Positions 27,249 to 36,126 of a stretch of DNA of 64,000 bases are shown piece after piece. The stretch spans positions 62,001 through 126,000 of the forward strand of contig JASAON010001659.1 in NCBI GenBank assembly GCA_030849065.1, read 5' to 3'. A program made the position numbers and the translations under genes. Source of the stretch: Jaenimonas drosophilae. Its lineage: Eukaryota > Euglenozoa > Kinetoplastea > Trypanosomatida > Trypanosomatidae. The stretch's first letter is position 1; each line of letters opens with the position of its first letter. The notes under the pieces were generated by a model. It was not told the origin of the DNA and did no database searches. It saw only the letters and a program-made list of their open reading frames with translations.

Positions 27249-29777
27249 ATGAATACCAGCGTCGGGAGTCTTCCGGCGAGCTCGCGTGCTGCTGCACTAC
27301 GGCGTACACCACGTCGAGGTGTAGATACGTCCATGGCATCCAACCGCTCCCGCAACACCGCCGATCGCAGCACACACCTTAATCCATCACGAACCGCGCC
27401 AAGTCGGCGTTCGTCCTCGGCCCTCTCCACCGCACTCCAAACAGAGTGGGGCATGTTGCAGAGCCTGTTGGCGAGCCACTCCCCCAACCGCGGAGCTCAG
27501 CTGGCGCAGCTCGAGCATGATGTACAGCGCACATTAACATCTGCAGCGGCGCGTAGCTCATCCAATGTGGAGGAGATGTGTGCTGCCATGCCCTTCCTCT
27601 TGGCATTTGCGGTGGCGCCGATCCCATCGGCCCACACACAAGCGGCAGCGCTGGAGGCAATGCGAGGAGCTCTACACCTTCTCGCCACAGAGTGGGGAGC
27701 AGCTGCGTCACGACGCTACGTGGATGATGTGTTGTTGGCGGAGCACAACGCACTGCAGGCGATGGAGGTATCCTTGGTGGTGTCCATTGAAAACATTCGC
27801 AACGCAGCATCATCGTCTTCCAGTAGCAACAACAACAACAACACCAGTACTCAGATGGATGGTGAGGAGAGCTCCATCTCCATGCACCACCACGTCACCG
27901 ACTGTTTGATGGAGCTCCTCTTTGACCTCGTCGCGCTCTCCCCAACCGCCGCGCAGGCATGTCTAGGCCATACACGCATGATGGAGATCCTCGTCAAGTA
28001 CTTGGCCATCGCCACACCCTTGCAGGTTAGCTTCATGGGCAGCATCTGGCGTTGTATGTGTGTTCTGCCCGAGGCGCCCAACGTCTTTGTGCAGTGTGGT
28101 GCCGATGCGGCTATCCTGCGCTACCTCGCATCGAGTCTCGGATGGGGTGGCCGCAACGGAGAGAGCGGAGAGGTGGTTGGCGAGGGCACCATCACCTCTC
28201 TCTGCATGTTGTTGCGTGTGGCCATTCATCTCGTCGGGTGTGCCACAGCCTATGATGCCTTCTATGAAGGTGAAGGTGTTGGTGTGGGCTGGACGATTCT
28301 GGCGCAGCTCATCACGTGTCAGTGGGGCGATTTGGTGGAGCTCGGGTGTTTGTGGGTAACTGCGCTGCTGCAGCGTGCGCCGGAACGTAGTCTTGTCTTG
28401 GTGGAGGCCCTCCTCATCAAAGGCAAGGTTGCGGTACCACTGGCTGGTGTGTTGCAGTGGGAGCAGCTTCGGCCCTACTCCATCTCCGCCGCGTTGTGTT
28501 GGCGTTGGATGCTGCTCGTACACCCACTCATTGCCGGCACCGCACTCGGCACGCAGCCACGCATCATGATTGCATTTGTAGAGGTGCTCCTCACGCAGTC
28601 TCTGAGCTTCATGCGCCGACCTATTCATCTTCATGCGGATGAGTGTCGTACGTCACCCACACGTGGCACAAATCTCTCCGCGGAACAGGCAGAGGTTGCT
28701 CTACTCGTCGTGGAGAGCACCATTTCCCTCGGTTTGTGCTACGCCCTGGCAGAGGCATCTACACAGGCGGCGATGCATCAGCAGCTGTTGCGGCATCTGA
28801 GTAGCGAAACCCGCCAACTTCTGCGCGAACGTGTTGGCGAGGCACTCGAGAGTGTGGCGGATGCGTACTTTGACACCTTTCCCGTTTTGGAGGTGACGCC
28901 ACTCCCGTCGCAACACAACGCTACATCCACCAACAAACATGATGATGATGATGATGAGAATGGCCAGACCATCATCATGGACTCACCGAACAAGTGGCGC
29001 CGCCTGCTTGATCAGGCACTTCGTTCGATGCTCGCGGGCCACCTCCCCTCCGCACCCAACCAGCAGCGCCTTCATCGGCCCTCACTCAGCCCCACTCCAG
29101 CCGGAGCTCCGCCGCTGATTCTCTCCAAGCAGCAACACGTAGATGCCAACGTGGGTGGTGGTGCGATGCGGGAGAAGGAGATGGCCCCGATGGAGCGGGC
29201 CGAGCTCATTGGCGGCTCCTTCTACCGCCGCACCATTGAGGTGGTGCTGCAGCTTTCCCAACGCTACGTGCATGCCTACCGCGGCGAGACGAGTGCGTCA
29301 GCGCCACAACACCAACCACAGAAGATGAGTGCATCCCTGGCCAACAAGGCGGCCAATCCCTGGGCTCCTCCACCGAAGGCTCAGGCGCATCGTCGTTGGG
29401 TGGTTGATGAGCTCCGCCGCTCCGATGTTGTTCTCTTCGCCGCGAAAGCGTCGCAGGTGGAGGTGGAGATGGAGATGGTGATGGCGGCGGTGCAGCAACA
29501 CGTTTCGTACCTCTCACAACAGCTTCAGTTGTGCCCAACCAAGAATTTTCAACGTCGTTGCCTGCTCAACGATCTCTTCATGCACGTCTATCCAAAGATG
29601 TTCTTCTTTGTGCGGGAGGTGCTGCGGATGGTGTGCTCCTCTGCCTCCGCCGTCGAGCTCATTCACACGATGGAGGGCGGCACAATTCACTCGGGAAACA
29701 TTCTGACCGTGTATGAGGCATTGGTTGCGTGCGTCGGTGATGGAGGAGAAGCGGCGGACGACGATGGTGGCCGTTGA
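27249..29777 (+). CDS. Hypothetical 842-residue helical protein
   Basis: No recognised family. The N-terminal 60 residues are Arg/Ser-rich. Residues about 60-560 are mostly amphipathic helices with repeated Leu/Ala patterns (MMEILVKYLAIATP; LVELGCLWVTALLQRAPERS; LVVESTISLGLCYALAEAST), suggesting an armadillo/HEAT-like solenoid, though repeats are not clear enough to count. Two microsatellite-derived inserts interrupt it: SSSSSSNNNNN near bases 27809-27843 and HDDDDDEN near 28938-28960. The C-terminal part (about 640-842) contains SFYRRTIEVVLQLSQRYVHAY and ends in RRCLLNDLFMHVYPKMFFFV and a glycine/aspartate tail. The ATG at 27249 is the first in frame. Confidence 0.6.
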   Translation: MNTSVGSLPASSRAAALRRTPRRGVDTSMASNRSRNTADRSTHLNPSRTAPSRRSSSALSTALQTEWGMLQSLLASHSPNRGAQLAQLEHDVQRTLTSAAARSSSNVEEMCAAMPFLLAFAVAPIPSAHTQAAALEAMRGALHLLATEWGAAASRRYVDDVLLAEHNALQAMEVSLVVSIENIRNAASSSSSSNNNNNTSTQMDGEESSISMHHHVTDCLMELLFDLVALSPTAAQACLGHTRMMEILVKYLAIATPLQVSFMGSIWRCMCVLPEAPNVFVQCGADAAILRYLASSLGWGGRNGESGEVVGEGTITSLCMLLRVAIHLVGCATAYDAFYEGEGVGVGWTILAQLITCQWGDLVELGCLWVTALLQRAPERSLVLVEALLIKGKVAVPLAGVLQWEQLRPYSISAALCWRWMLLVHPLIAGTALGTQPRIMIAFVEVLLTQSLSFMRRPIHLHADECRTSPTRGTNLSAEQAEVALLVVESTISLGLCYALAEASTQAAMHQQLLRHLSSETRQLLRERVGEALESVADAYFDTFPVLEVTPLPSQHNATSTNKHDDDDDENGQTIIMDSPNKWRRLLDQALRSMLAGHLPSAPNQQRLHRPSLSPTPAGAPPLILSKQQHVDANVGGGAMREKEMAPMERAELIGGSFYRRTIEVVLQLSQRYVHAYRGETSASAPQHQPQKMSASLANKAANPWAPPPKAQAHRRWVVDELRRSDVVLFAAKASQVEVEMEMVMAAVQQHVSYLSQQLQLCPTKNFQRRCLLNDLFMHVYPKMFFFVREVLRMVCSSASAVELIHTMEGGTIHSGNILTVYEALVACVGDGGEAADDDGGR

Positions 29778-30043
29778 TGGTCTTTGCCATGCCTGCACAC
29801 AACGCATGCGCACGCACACATGCTGAAGCGTGTGCGTCTTGTGTGTTGCTTAGATCGATACATGTTGCATCTGCAACAACAAGACAACTGAGACGAGGTG
29901 TGTGGAGGCTCCTTCCTACGCACTAGCTGTAGCTTTATGTGCGTGTGTGTGTGTGTGTGTTGGTGTTGGAGTACCACACTTCATGCTTCCTTCTTCTTAT
30001 TGTTGTTTGTGTGATAGGTACGTAGAATTCTTGTTTCGTGTAG

Positions 30044-32566
30044 ATGAAGCAGCAACAACGTCTCGAGGCGACGGAGGACCGCCGACTGCAGTCAAAGGCG
30101 CTGCGTGCGTGGGAAAAGCAGAAGGTGGCGTGGGAGCAGATGCGCCACCGCCTCCTCACGGAAACTGGCAAGGGCGGTCGTGAGCGCGGCATCGCGCGCA
30201 ACTTCGCCATGTCTGCCGCCACCACACGTGAGCGCATGGAGGATTATGGCATGATCTCCGCCGGTGTTCCGCAATCAGCCCTCAATAGCTTCTACGCGTG
30301 GGAGAGCCTTCTTCGTCGCACCAACGAATCCGAAGCGTTGCGCTACGTACAGATTGGCAAGGGCTACTATCCGTACGCCTTGTTTGGTGAGGTACGTGAT
30401 CCCACCGCCATCAAGAAGAGCCACCCGGTATTCACGCGCGTCGTCCACGATATCCCGCGCGGGCCGTTGGGGGAGGAGTCGGAGGAAGGCGTGTTGGCCT
30501 CTGCCCGACGCAGTCGCGATGTGGCCCGCACCGCCATTTCCATGGAGAATGAAGAAGACGGCATGCGCCTGATCATCTCCTCACGTGGGGGAGATGATTT
30601 GCTCATGACGAGCACCAACACCGATGCTCAGATGGACTACTACACCCAGCAACTCCGACGCTTCGCGCCACACCTAAAGTCGCGCTTCAGCCACTTTCTG
30701 GTGCCGCGTGATTTTCTGCAAGTTGAAGGCGGGCCGGTGCCGTTCCTGAGCCAGCGTGAGGCGGAGCAGATGCAGGCCAAGATGATGGAGGAGGGCGAGG
30801 AGGAGGAGGACCCGGTGCAGTTTTTCCCACCACCGCAACAGATTCGCATCAGCTCTGCGCTCGGGGCAACTAGCCAGCCGAGCGGCAGCGCCCCCAACAC
30901 ACGCAAGGGCGAGGATGAGCGGAGTACCGCCGGCTTATCTGAAGGTGATGGCGCACAAGGAAGCGGGCTCGTAGGTACAGGAACGGCAATCAGCGAAGAG
31001 GAGGCCGCCCCCACCACAGTGCCTTCGTTGCGCATCTCCACGCGGCGTTTGCTCTTCCGCGCCCAGCCAGGAGAACTCACGCACGGCTACGTTGTTGTGG
31101 ATAATCCGAGCTCCGTGACTGTATATTACAGCTGGATGCCCGTGGATCTGATGCAGGAAGGTGTTGCCGAGGAGGCTGAGGAGGAGCATCGACGTCCTGC
31201 CACCTCCGCCTCCGCTGATGGATCTGCAGGCCACGGCACACCTCGCGCGGGCAGCCCACGCGGAACGGCCGCGCGCGCCGCCCCTGCCCCCGCCCCGCCC
31301 ATCATCCCGCTCGACGAGGTTCGGCGTTGCGTGCATCGCATGGCTGATAAGTCTCGCATGGCGCGGAGCTACTTCCGCCTCTCCAGCCCCATCAACGGTG
31401 TGTTTCTGCCCGACGATAGCGAGGTCTTCCCCTTCTCGTTGCGCTCGCCACACCCTGGACGCTTCAAGCACACCTTTGAACTCCTCACGGTGCCACCGAG
31501 CCCGGAGCGCATCATCATCGAGCTCAGCGCCATTGTGGAGGCCAACGAAACGTCCGCCGACACGCTATACAAGCCGGTGGAGGCGGCGTTGAATGCAAAG
31601 GTGGCGGCAGACGCACAACGCTCCTTGGTGCATCGCTTGCTCAACAACAACACACCTTATGAAGGTGCGGAGATTGAGAACTCCATCAAGGCCGTGCACG
31701 AGGCCAAGGAGAAGGCGCAGCAGGCAGATAAGGCACGGAACACAAGCCAGAAGCAGCGCTGGCACGCCGCGAACCAACACACGCTGGACCTCACCCCGTA
31801 CAATCGCCAGGTGTACGAGAAGCTCGCGAAGCTCTACACCAACCTGCATCAGGCGATGGAGGGTCTCGGGATGGCACAATCCCACACACACTGGGACGGA
31901 TCCATCAACTCCCTCATCAGCGATGTGGTGGACCTCCGCGACGCCCCCTCACGCAATCTCTACCACGAGGCCATCATGGTGTTGTTGCGTGCCGCACGCG
32001 TCTCGCAGAATGATGCAGAGCCGCTCGAGGTGCTGCTACAACGTGCGGCGGAGGAGCTCGCCAACCATGTTGGCAAACGCCTTCTCGTCATGCATGCGGA
32101 GGAGGCGGAGTTCTCACAACTCCCGCGTGAGCCCATCGTGCCGGTGATGTCTGGCAAGAAGGCGCGCGCCATGTCGGCGGCCGGCAAACGCCACGCCTCC
32201 GCGGGGGGCCCTGGCGGGGTTGGTGCCAAGAATGATAAGAACGCCCCGATTGATGTGCCACAGCCCGGCACACTACGTCGCTCATCCAAGGTGGTATGGA
32301 CGGCGGAGGAGCAGGAGGCGCTCGATCAGGAGCTCGATGTGCTCATCGCCACACGCACGGCCTTGGTGGAGGGCGAAGGCCCAGCACGTGCGGCCATGTA
32401 CCTCGCCTCCTTCCGACGGTTGGTGGATGCCGCCTGCGATCTTCACTTGCTCGATGTGGTGCAGGGGAGCCGTGTGGCTGACCTGCGAACGCTCCAGACC
32501 TTTGATGAGATGGAAGTGGATACCAACGCCGAGATTGTGATTCAGAAGCCAACCAAGAAGCGATAG
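30044..32566 (+). CDS. MYCBP-associated protein (MYCBPAP)-like, probable axonemal protein
   Basis: 840 residues from ATG 30044. The MYCBPAP family comprises ciliary proteins, reported at the axonemal central pair. Seen: an N-terminal coiled coil (residues 1-55), and ALFGEVRDPTAIKKSHPVF. Then come two Ig-like (ASH/MSP-type) beta segments: LLFRAQPGELTHGYVVVDNP with SSVTVYYSW at about 335-365, and YFRLSSPINGVFLPDDSEVF with PFSLRSPHPGRFKHTFEL at about 443-482. Last are helices around LTPYNRQVYEKLAKLYTNLH. Between the Ig-like parts is an Ala/Pro/Gly-rich insert. The kinesin gene follows 387 bp downstream, which may be coincidence in a polycistronic array. The alternative is another ASH-domain ciliary protein. 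Confidence 0.6.
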   Translation: MKQQQRLEATEDRRLQSKALRAWEKQKVAWEQMRHRLLTETGKGGRERGIARNFAMSAATTRERMEDYGMISAGVPQSALNSFYAWESLLRRTNESEALRYVQIGKGYYPYALFGEVRDPTAIKKSHPVFTRVVHDIPRGPLGEESEEGVLASARRSRDVARTAISMENEEDGMRLIISSRGGDDLLMTSTNTDAQMDYYTQQLRRFAPHLKSRFSHFLVPRDFLQVEGGPVPFLSQREAEQMQAKMMEEGEEEEDPVQFFPPPQQIRISSALGATSQPSGSAPNTRKGEDERSTAGLSEGDGAQGSGLVGTGTAISEEEAAPTTVPSLRISTRRLLFRAQPGELTHGYVVVDNPSSVTVYYSWMPVDLMQEGVAEEAEEEHRRPATSASADGSAGHGTPRAGSPRGTAARAAPAPAPPIIPLDEVRRCVHRMADKSRMARSYFRLSSPINGVFLPDDSEVFPFSLRSPHPGRFKHTFELLTVPPSPERIIIELSAIVEANETSADTLYKPVEAALNAKVAADAQRSLVHRLLNNNTPYEGAEIENSIKAVHEAKEKAQQADKARNTSQKQRWHAANQHTLDLTPYNRQVYEKLAKLYTNLHQAMEGLGMAQSHTHWDGSINSLISDVVDLRDAPSRNLYHEAIMVLLRAARVSQNDAEPLEVLLQRAAEELANHVGKRLLVMHAEEAEFSQLPREPIVPVMSGKKARAMSAAGKRHASAGGPGGVGAKNDKNAPIDVPQPGTLRRSSKVVWTAEEQEALDQELDVLIATRTALVEGEGPARAAMYLASFRRLVDAACDLHLLDVVQGSRVADLRTLQTFDEMEVDTNAEIVIQKPTKKR

Positions 32567-32952
32567 AGCAGCAGAGCCAGCCACACATGGGCATGAGCTG
32601 CGTGAGTTGCGGTGGTGGCAGTCGGGTCCAAGTCTGCCACCACAAGAAGAAGATCCTGATGTATAGCTTTGGCTAGATGTGTGCTACGACTGAAGAAGTG
32701 TGGCAATAACAACAACAACAACAACATGGAGCACGCACACGGGCACTAGCTCCATGCGTTCGCACCCACATATTCACTATTCCTTCATGATGCTCTCCCT
32801 TCTCCTTCTCCCACTTCTCTTGCGTGTAGGCCAATCTTGTGTTGGTATTCTTGTGTTGCGCATCACCTTGTGCGTGCGGTTATCATCTTCTTCATCCTTA
32901 CTAGAAGCCACAGACTCTCCTACTCTTCTAACGTTCATCGATTGCATCATCC
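32567..32952 (+). other. Intergenic spacer with CAA repeat
   Basis: No gene. (AAC)n tract at about 32706-32726; pyrimidine-rich tract CTCTCCCTTCTCCTTCTCCC at about 32792-32820, a candidate trans-splice signal for the kinesin. Confidence 0.55.
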
Positions 32953-35118
32953 ATGGCACCCATTCCAGCACCAACGAAGCGTGGCGTGGCCACCCCACGC
33001 GGCCGCCCGCTGCGACCTCCGCCAACCTCCGCCAAGGGCGCCTCGCCGTACCTCCACGCTGATCCGCACCCCCTCGAGGAAACGGACGACTTTCGCAATC
33101 GTGCGTCTGAGATCACCTCCTTCAAGGTGGTCTGCCGTGTGCGCCCCTTCATTCAGGAGGAGCTGGCCGAGATGGCGGGGCAGGAGCGCCGCTCTATTGT
33201 GGAGATGCACGAAAACAAGACCATCTTGCTTGACCCAAAAGACAATTGGTCCCCGAAGGCTCAGTTTGAGTTTGATTACTCATTGTGGTCTATTCCCCCA
33301 AACCACAATCTCGTTCATACGTTTCACGACACGCGACGCAAGGACTACGCCACCCAGCGCGACGTTTACAACATCATCGCGCGTGATTTGGTTCCGCACA
33401 TCTTCAACGGCTTCAACAGCTGCATCCTCACCTATGGCCAGACTGGAAGTGGCAAGACGTACACGATGATGGGCAAGTACGATCCGCGCGCATCCTGTGG
33501 CGGGGATGGGGAGGAGGGCATCATCCCACGTGTGTCAAGCGACCTCTTTCAGCTCCTCGCGGAGCGCCAGGAGGAGCAGGAGGACCTCCCCTTTGATCAG
33601 CGCGTCAGTTTCCGCGTGGAGGTGAGCTTCGTGGAGATTTACATGGAACGTGTGCGCGACCTGCTGGACCCGGCGCTCATACACACAAAGGGCAACGAGA
33701 AGCTGCACGACGCACGAATCCGTCAGGACCCCTACAGCGGGCCGTTTGTGGAGGGGGTGACGAAGTACCAAATTGAGAATTGGGCGCAGTGTTGCACCTT
33801 GCTCGAACGTGGCTCGCAACACCGCACGACCTGCGCCACCGCGGTGCATAACCAATCCAGTCGCAGCCACGCCATTTTCCAGCTTACCCTCATCCAGGAA
33901 CACACGGAGCCCGCCAAGGGCCGCTACGCCCGCCCGACAACAACCACACGCGCTGGCCGCATCAACCTGGTTGATCTCGCTGGCTCCGAGCGTGGTGGTT
34001 TTCAGGACTACGTGAAGGAGAGCGCCGCCATCAATACCTCTCTTCTCGCACTCCGCCGCGTCATTGACAACCTCACGGAGCGCCAAAATATTTTGATGGA
34101 ACAGGCACATGCGGAGATTACTGGCACGCCCTACGCAGATAAGCCGCTGCCGCAGGTGCCGTTCCGCGACTCTATCTTGACGTGGCTGCTCAGCGACAGC
34201 ATCGGCGGAAACGCACGCACCACGATGGTGGCCACCTTGAGCCCACTCGTCAAGAACTACGGCGATACGTTGGCCACTTTGCAGTGGAGCAGCAAAGCAC
34301 GCAACCTCGTCACCCTGGTGAAGACGAATGATCAGGCTGTGTTGCAGGATGGCCTGGCCAACCACGCCGGTGATCTCGGCAACGCGGCCAAGATTCAGCG
34401 CCACAATCTGGATTCCCTCGCCGAGACGTTGCGCTCGAAGCAGGCGCGAACGGAGGAGCTCGAGAAGAACTCACGCATCCTCGCCAAGGGCATTGAAAAA
34501 TCCAAGGAGAAGACGCAATCCCTCATCAAGGATCGATGTGCCATTCTCATTCAACGTGCGTTCCGTCGTTGTGCATTCCTCACGAAGCTGCGCAAGTACG
34601 AGGAGCAACACGCGGCGATGTGCAGCCGCCTGACCACCCATGGTGATAATGCCGATAAGTTCGAGCTGCAGAAGCACGAGGCGGAGATGCGTGAGACGGC
34701 GGCGAAGGAGAAGCTCGAGCGTGTGCAGCAGGAAACCGATCAGCTCGCGATGGCGGTGATGAGCTCGCAGGCGGTGCGTGAGGCCACCGCGGCGCGCAAG
34801 AAGGAGGCGAAGGAGCGCCGTGATCGCATCTGCGAAAAGATGAATCACGACGCGCGAGAGTCTGAGGCATCGGAGAGCGGTGAGCTGCCCGCGGTGCGGG
34901 CGGAGATTGCCACGTTGAAGAAGAAGATGGAGGATAATGATGCGCAGGTGGCGCGCATGAAGCAGTCCATTGCAGAGCACAAGACGCCGGCGTGGAAGGA
35001 TAGCATGAAGAAGGAGGAGGCCACGGCGGAGGAGCTCAAGGCGAAGCGGGATGAGCTCCAGAAGCAGCTCGATGCGGTGCTGGCAGAGCGTCGTACAATT
35101 CAAGCTGGCAGCAAGTAG
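32953..35118 (+). CDS. Kinesin motor protein, N-terminal motor
   Basis: 721 residues from ATG 32953. The motor domain spans about 55-470. It has the VVCRVRPF start strand, the P-loop GQTGSGKT (about 162-169), switch I NQSSRSHAIF (about 299), switch II LVDLAGSER (about 339-347) and the neck-proximal LATLQWSSKARNL. All residues needed for ATP-driven movement on microtubules appear present. Insertions include a DDNWSPKAQF-like loop near the N-terminus and the stretch around RQNILMEQAHAEITGTPYAD. A single IQ-like motif (ILIQRAFRRCAFLTKLRKY, about 530-548) suggests calmodulin or centrin binding. The rest is Lys/Glu-rich coiled coil to the end, without FHA, PX or other cargo domains. The motor reads as kinesin-3-like or a kinetoplastid orphan class; a tree would be needed to decide. 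Confidence 0.88.
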   Translation: MAPIPAPTKRGVATPRGRPLRPPPTSAKGASPYLHADPHPLEETDDFRNRASEITSFKVVCRVRPFIQEELAEMAGQERRSIVEMHENKTILLDPKDNWSPKAQFEFDYSLWSIPPNHNLVHTFHDTRRKDYATQRDVYNIIARDLVPHIFNGFNSCILTYGQTGSGKTYTMMGKYDPRASCGGDGEEGIIPRVSSDLFQLLAERQEEQEDLPFDQRVSFRVEVSFVEIYMERVRDLLDPALIHTKGNEKLHDARIRQDPYSGPFVEGVTKYQIENWAQCCTLLERGSQHRTTCATAVHNQSSRSHAIFQLTLIQEHTEPAKGRYARPTTTTRAGRINLVDLAGSERGGFQDYVKESAAINTSLLALRRVIDNLTERQNILMEQAHAEITGTPYADKPLPQVPFRDSILTWLLSDSIGGNARTTMVATLSPLVKNYGDTLATLQWSSKARNLVTLVKTNDQAVLQDGLANHAGDLGNAAKIQRHNLDSLAETLRSKQARTEELEKNSRILAKGIEKSKEKTQSLIKDRCAILIQRAFRRCAFLTKLRKYEEQHAAMCSRLTTHGDNADKFELQKHEAEMRETAAKEKLERVQQETDQLAMAVMSSQAVREATAARKKEAKERRDRICEKMNHDARESEASESGELPAVRAEIATLKKKMEDNDAQVARMKQSIAEHKTPAWKDSMKKEEATAEELKAKRDELQKQLDAVLAERRTIQAGSK

Positions 35119-36126
35119 GCCATCATCATCATTCGTGGAAGATGATGATGCATGAGTAGAGATCATGAAGAAATTCACGTACACGCACAGAGATGGCCAT
35201 CGACGAAGGACGAAGAGCGCGTAGAGCATTCAATGGTGTGCAGTGAGGGCCATTGATGTGCGTGGAGGAGGGGTGGTGGAGGTGAGGGCGTCGCAATGCT
35301 CGGCGTCTCAGACGCGAAGGTATCTGCTCCACTCGCTGCGATCCATCTCCGCACAACACTCCCCCACATCAACAACAACATCATCACCGTCTTCATCTTC
35401 ATATTTGTTTTTCTGTTGTTTTTTTTCATCTATCCGTCGGGCACACACTTCACCGCAGACGCTACGTGGGCGTTCAATAATGTGTGGTTTTGGCTCATCA
35501 ACATGGCATATGCGGAGCACTTCACAGACACAAGCACAGAGACGCACTCCTTGTGCCTGCACAGACACACACAACACGTACGCGTCCTGCATTTTTTTTC
35601 TTCTAGATTTTGTATGAACCCTCACTGTTCCATCATTGCTCAGCACTTCATCTCATCCACGGAAGCACACCAACATGTGTGTTTTCTGCCACCATTGTGT
35701 CCTCGTGGATGGTGGCAGAGCTCTCCGCACATTGGTTGTGGTACATGGGTGGAGTGTGGCTTGGGCCATCAACACACACACAACAACAACAAGAACAACA
35801 ACAACAACCTGCAAGTACTGCAAAGACTACTGATGCACCACAAGCAGCTTACTTCTTGCTCATTTTGTACTTTTCTTCTTATCTCATCACACAAGAAGAT
35901 CCAGTCAGATTGCTCATCTTTGCTTCATTCTCTTCTTCCACGACACAACACGGAAGACGAGAGCTCCAGATACCCACATTGATCTAGCTCATCACTTGGC
36001 GTGGTTCTGTGTGTTCGCACTGTGCGATATACATTGATTCAGCACAGCACGGTTTCGCACCAACATCATTTATACTTCTTGGATATCCATCTCGAACAGA
36101 AAAAACTGCATTATTCATCGACGGCC
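35119..36126 (+). other. Intergenic region with microsatellites
   Basis: 1.0 kb. One ATG-started frame of 228 codons (35296-35982) is low complexity (Asn runs, His/Cys-rich) and is not accepted as a gene. Contains (CATCAT)n-like sequence near 35119-35135, T-rich tracts near 35405-35430 and 35590-35605, and a CAACAACAAGAACAACAACAAC stretch near 35780-35812. Pyrimidine-rich TTCTCTTCTTCC at about 35925-35940 may serve the E1 gene. Confidence 0.5.

Noticed and set aside
35296..35982. Plus-strand ATG frame of 228 codons upstream of UBA1
   Set aside because: Low complexity with Asn and His runs, no domain, contains microsatellites and pyrimidine tracts typical of spacers.
36001..36126. N-terminal extension of UBA1
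   Set aside because: Begins with GTG and encodes spacer-like sequence; ATG 36127 matches the E1 N-terminus.
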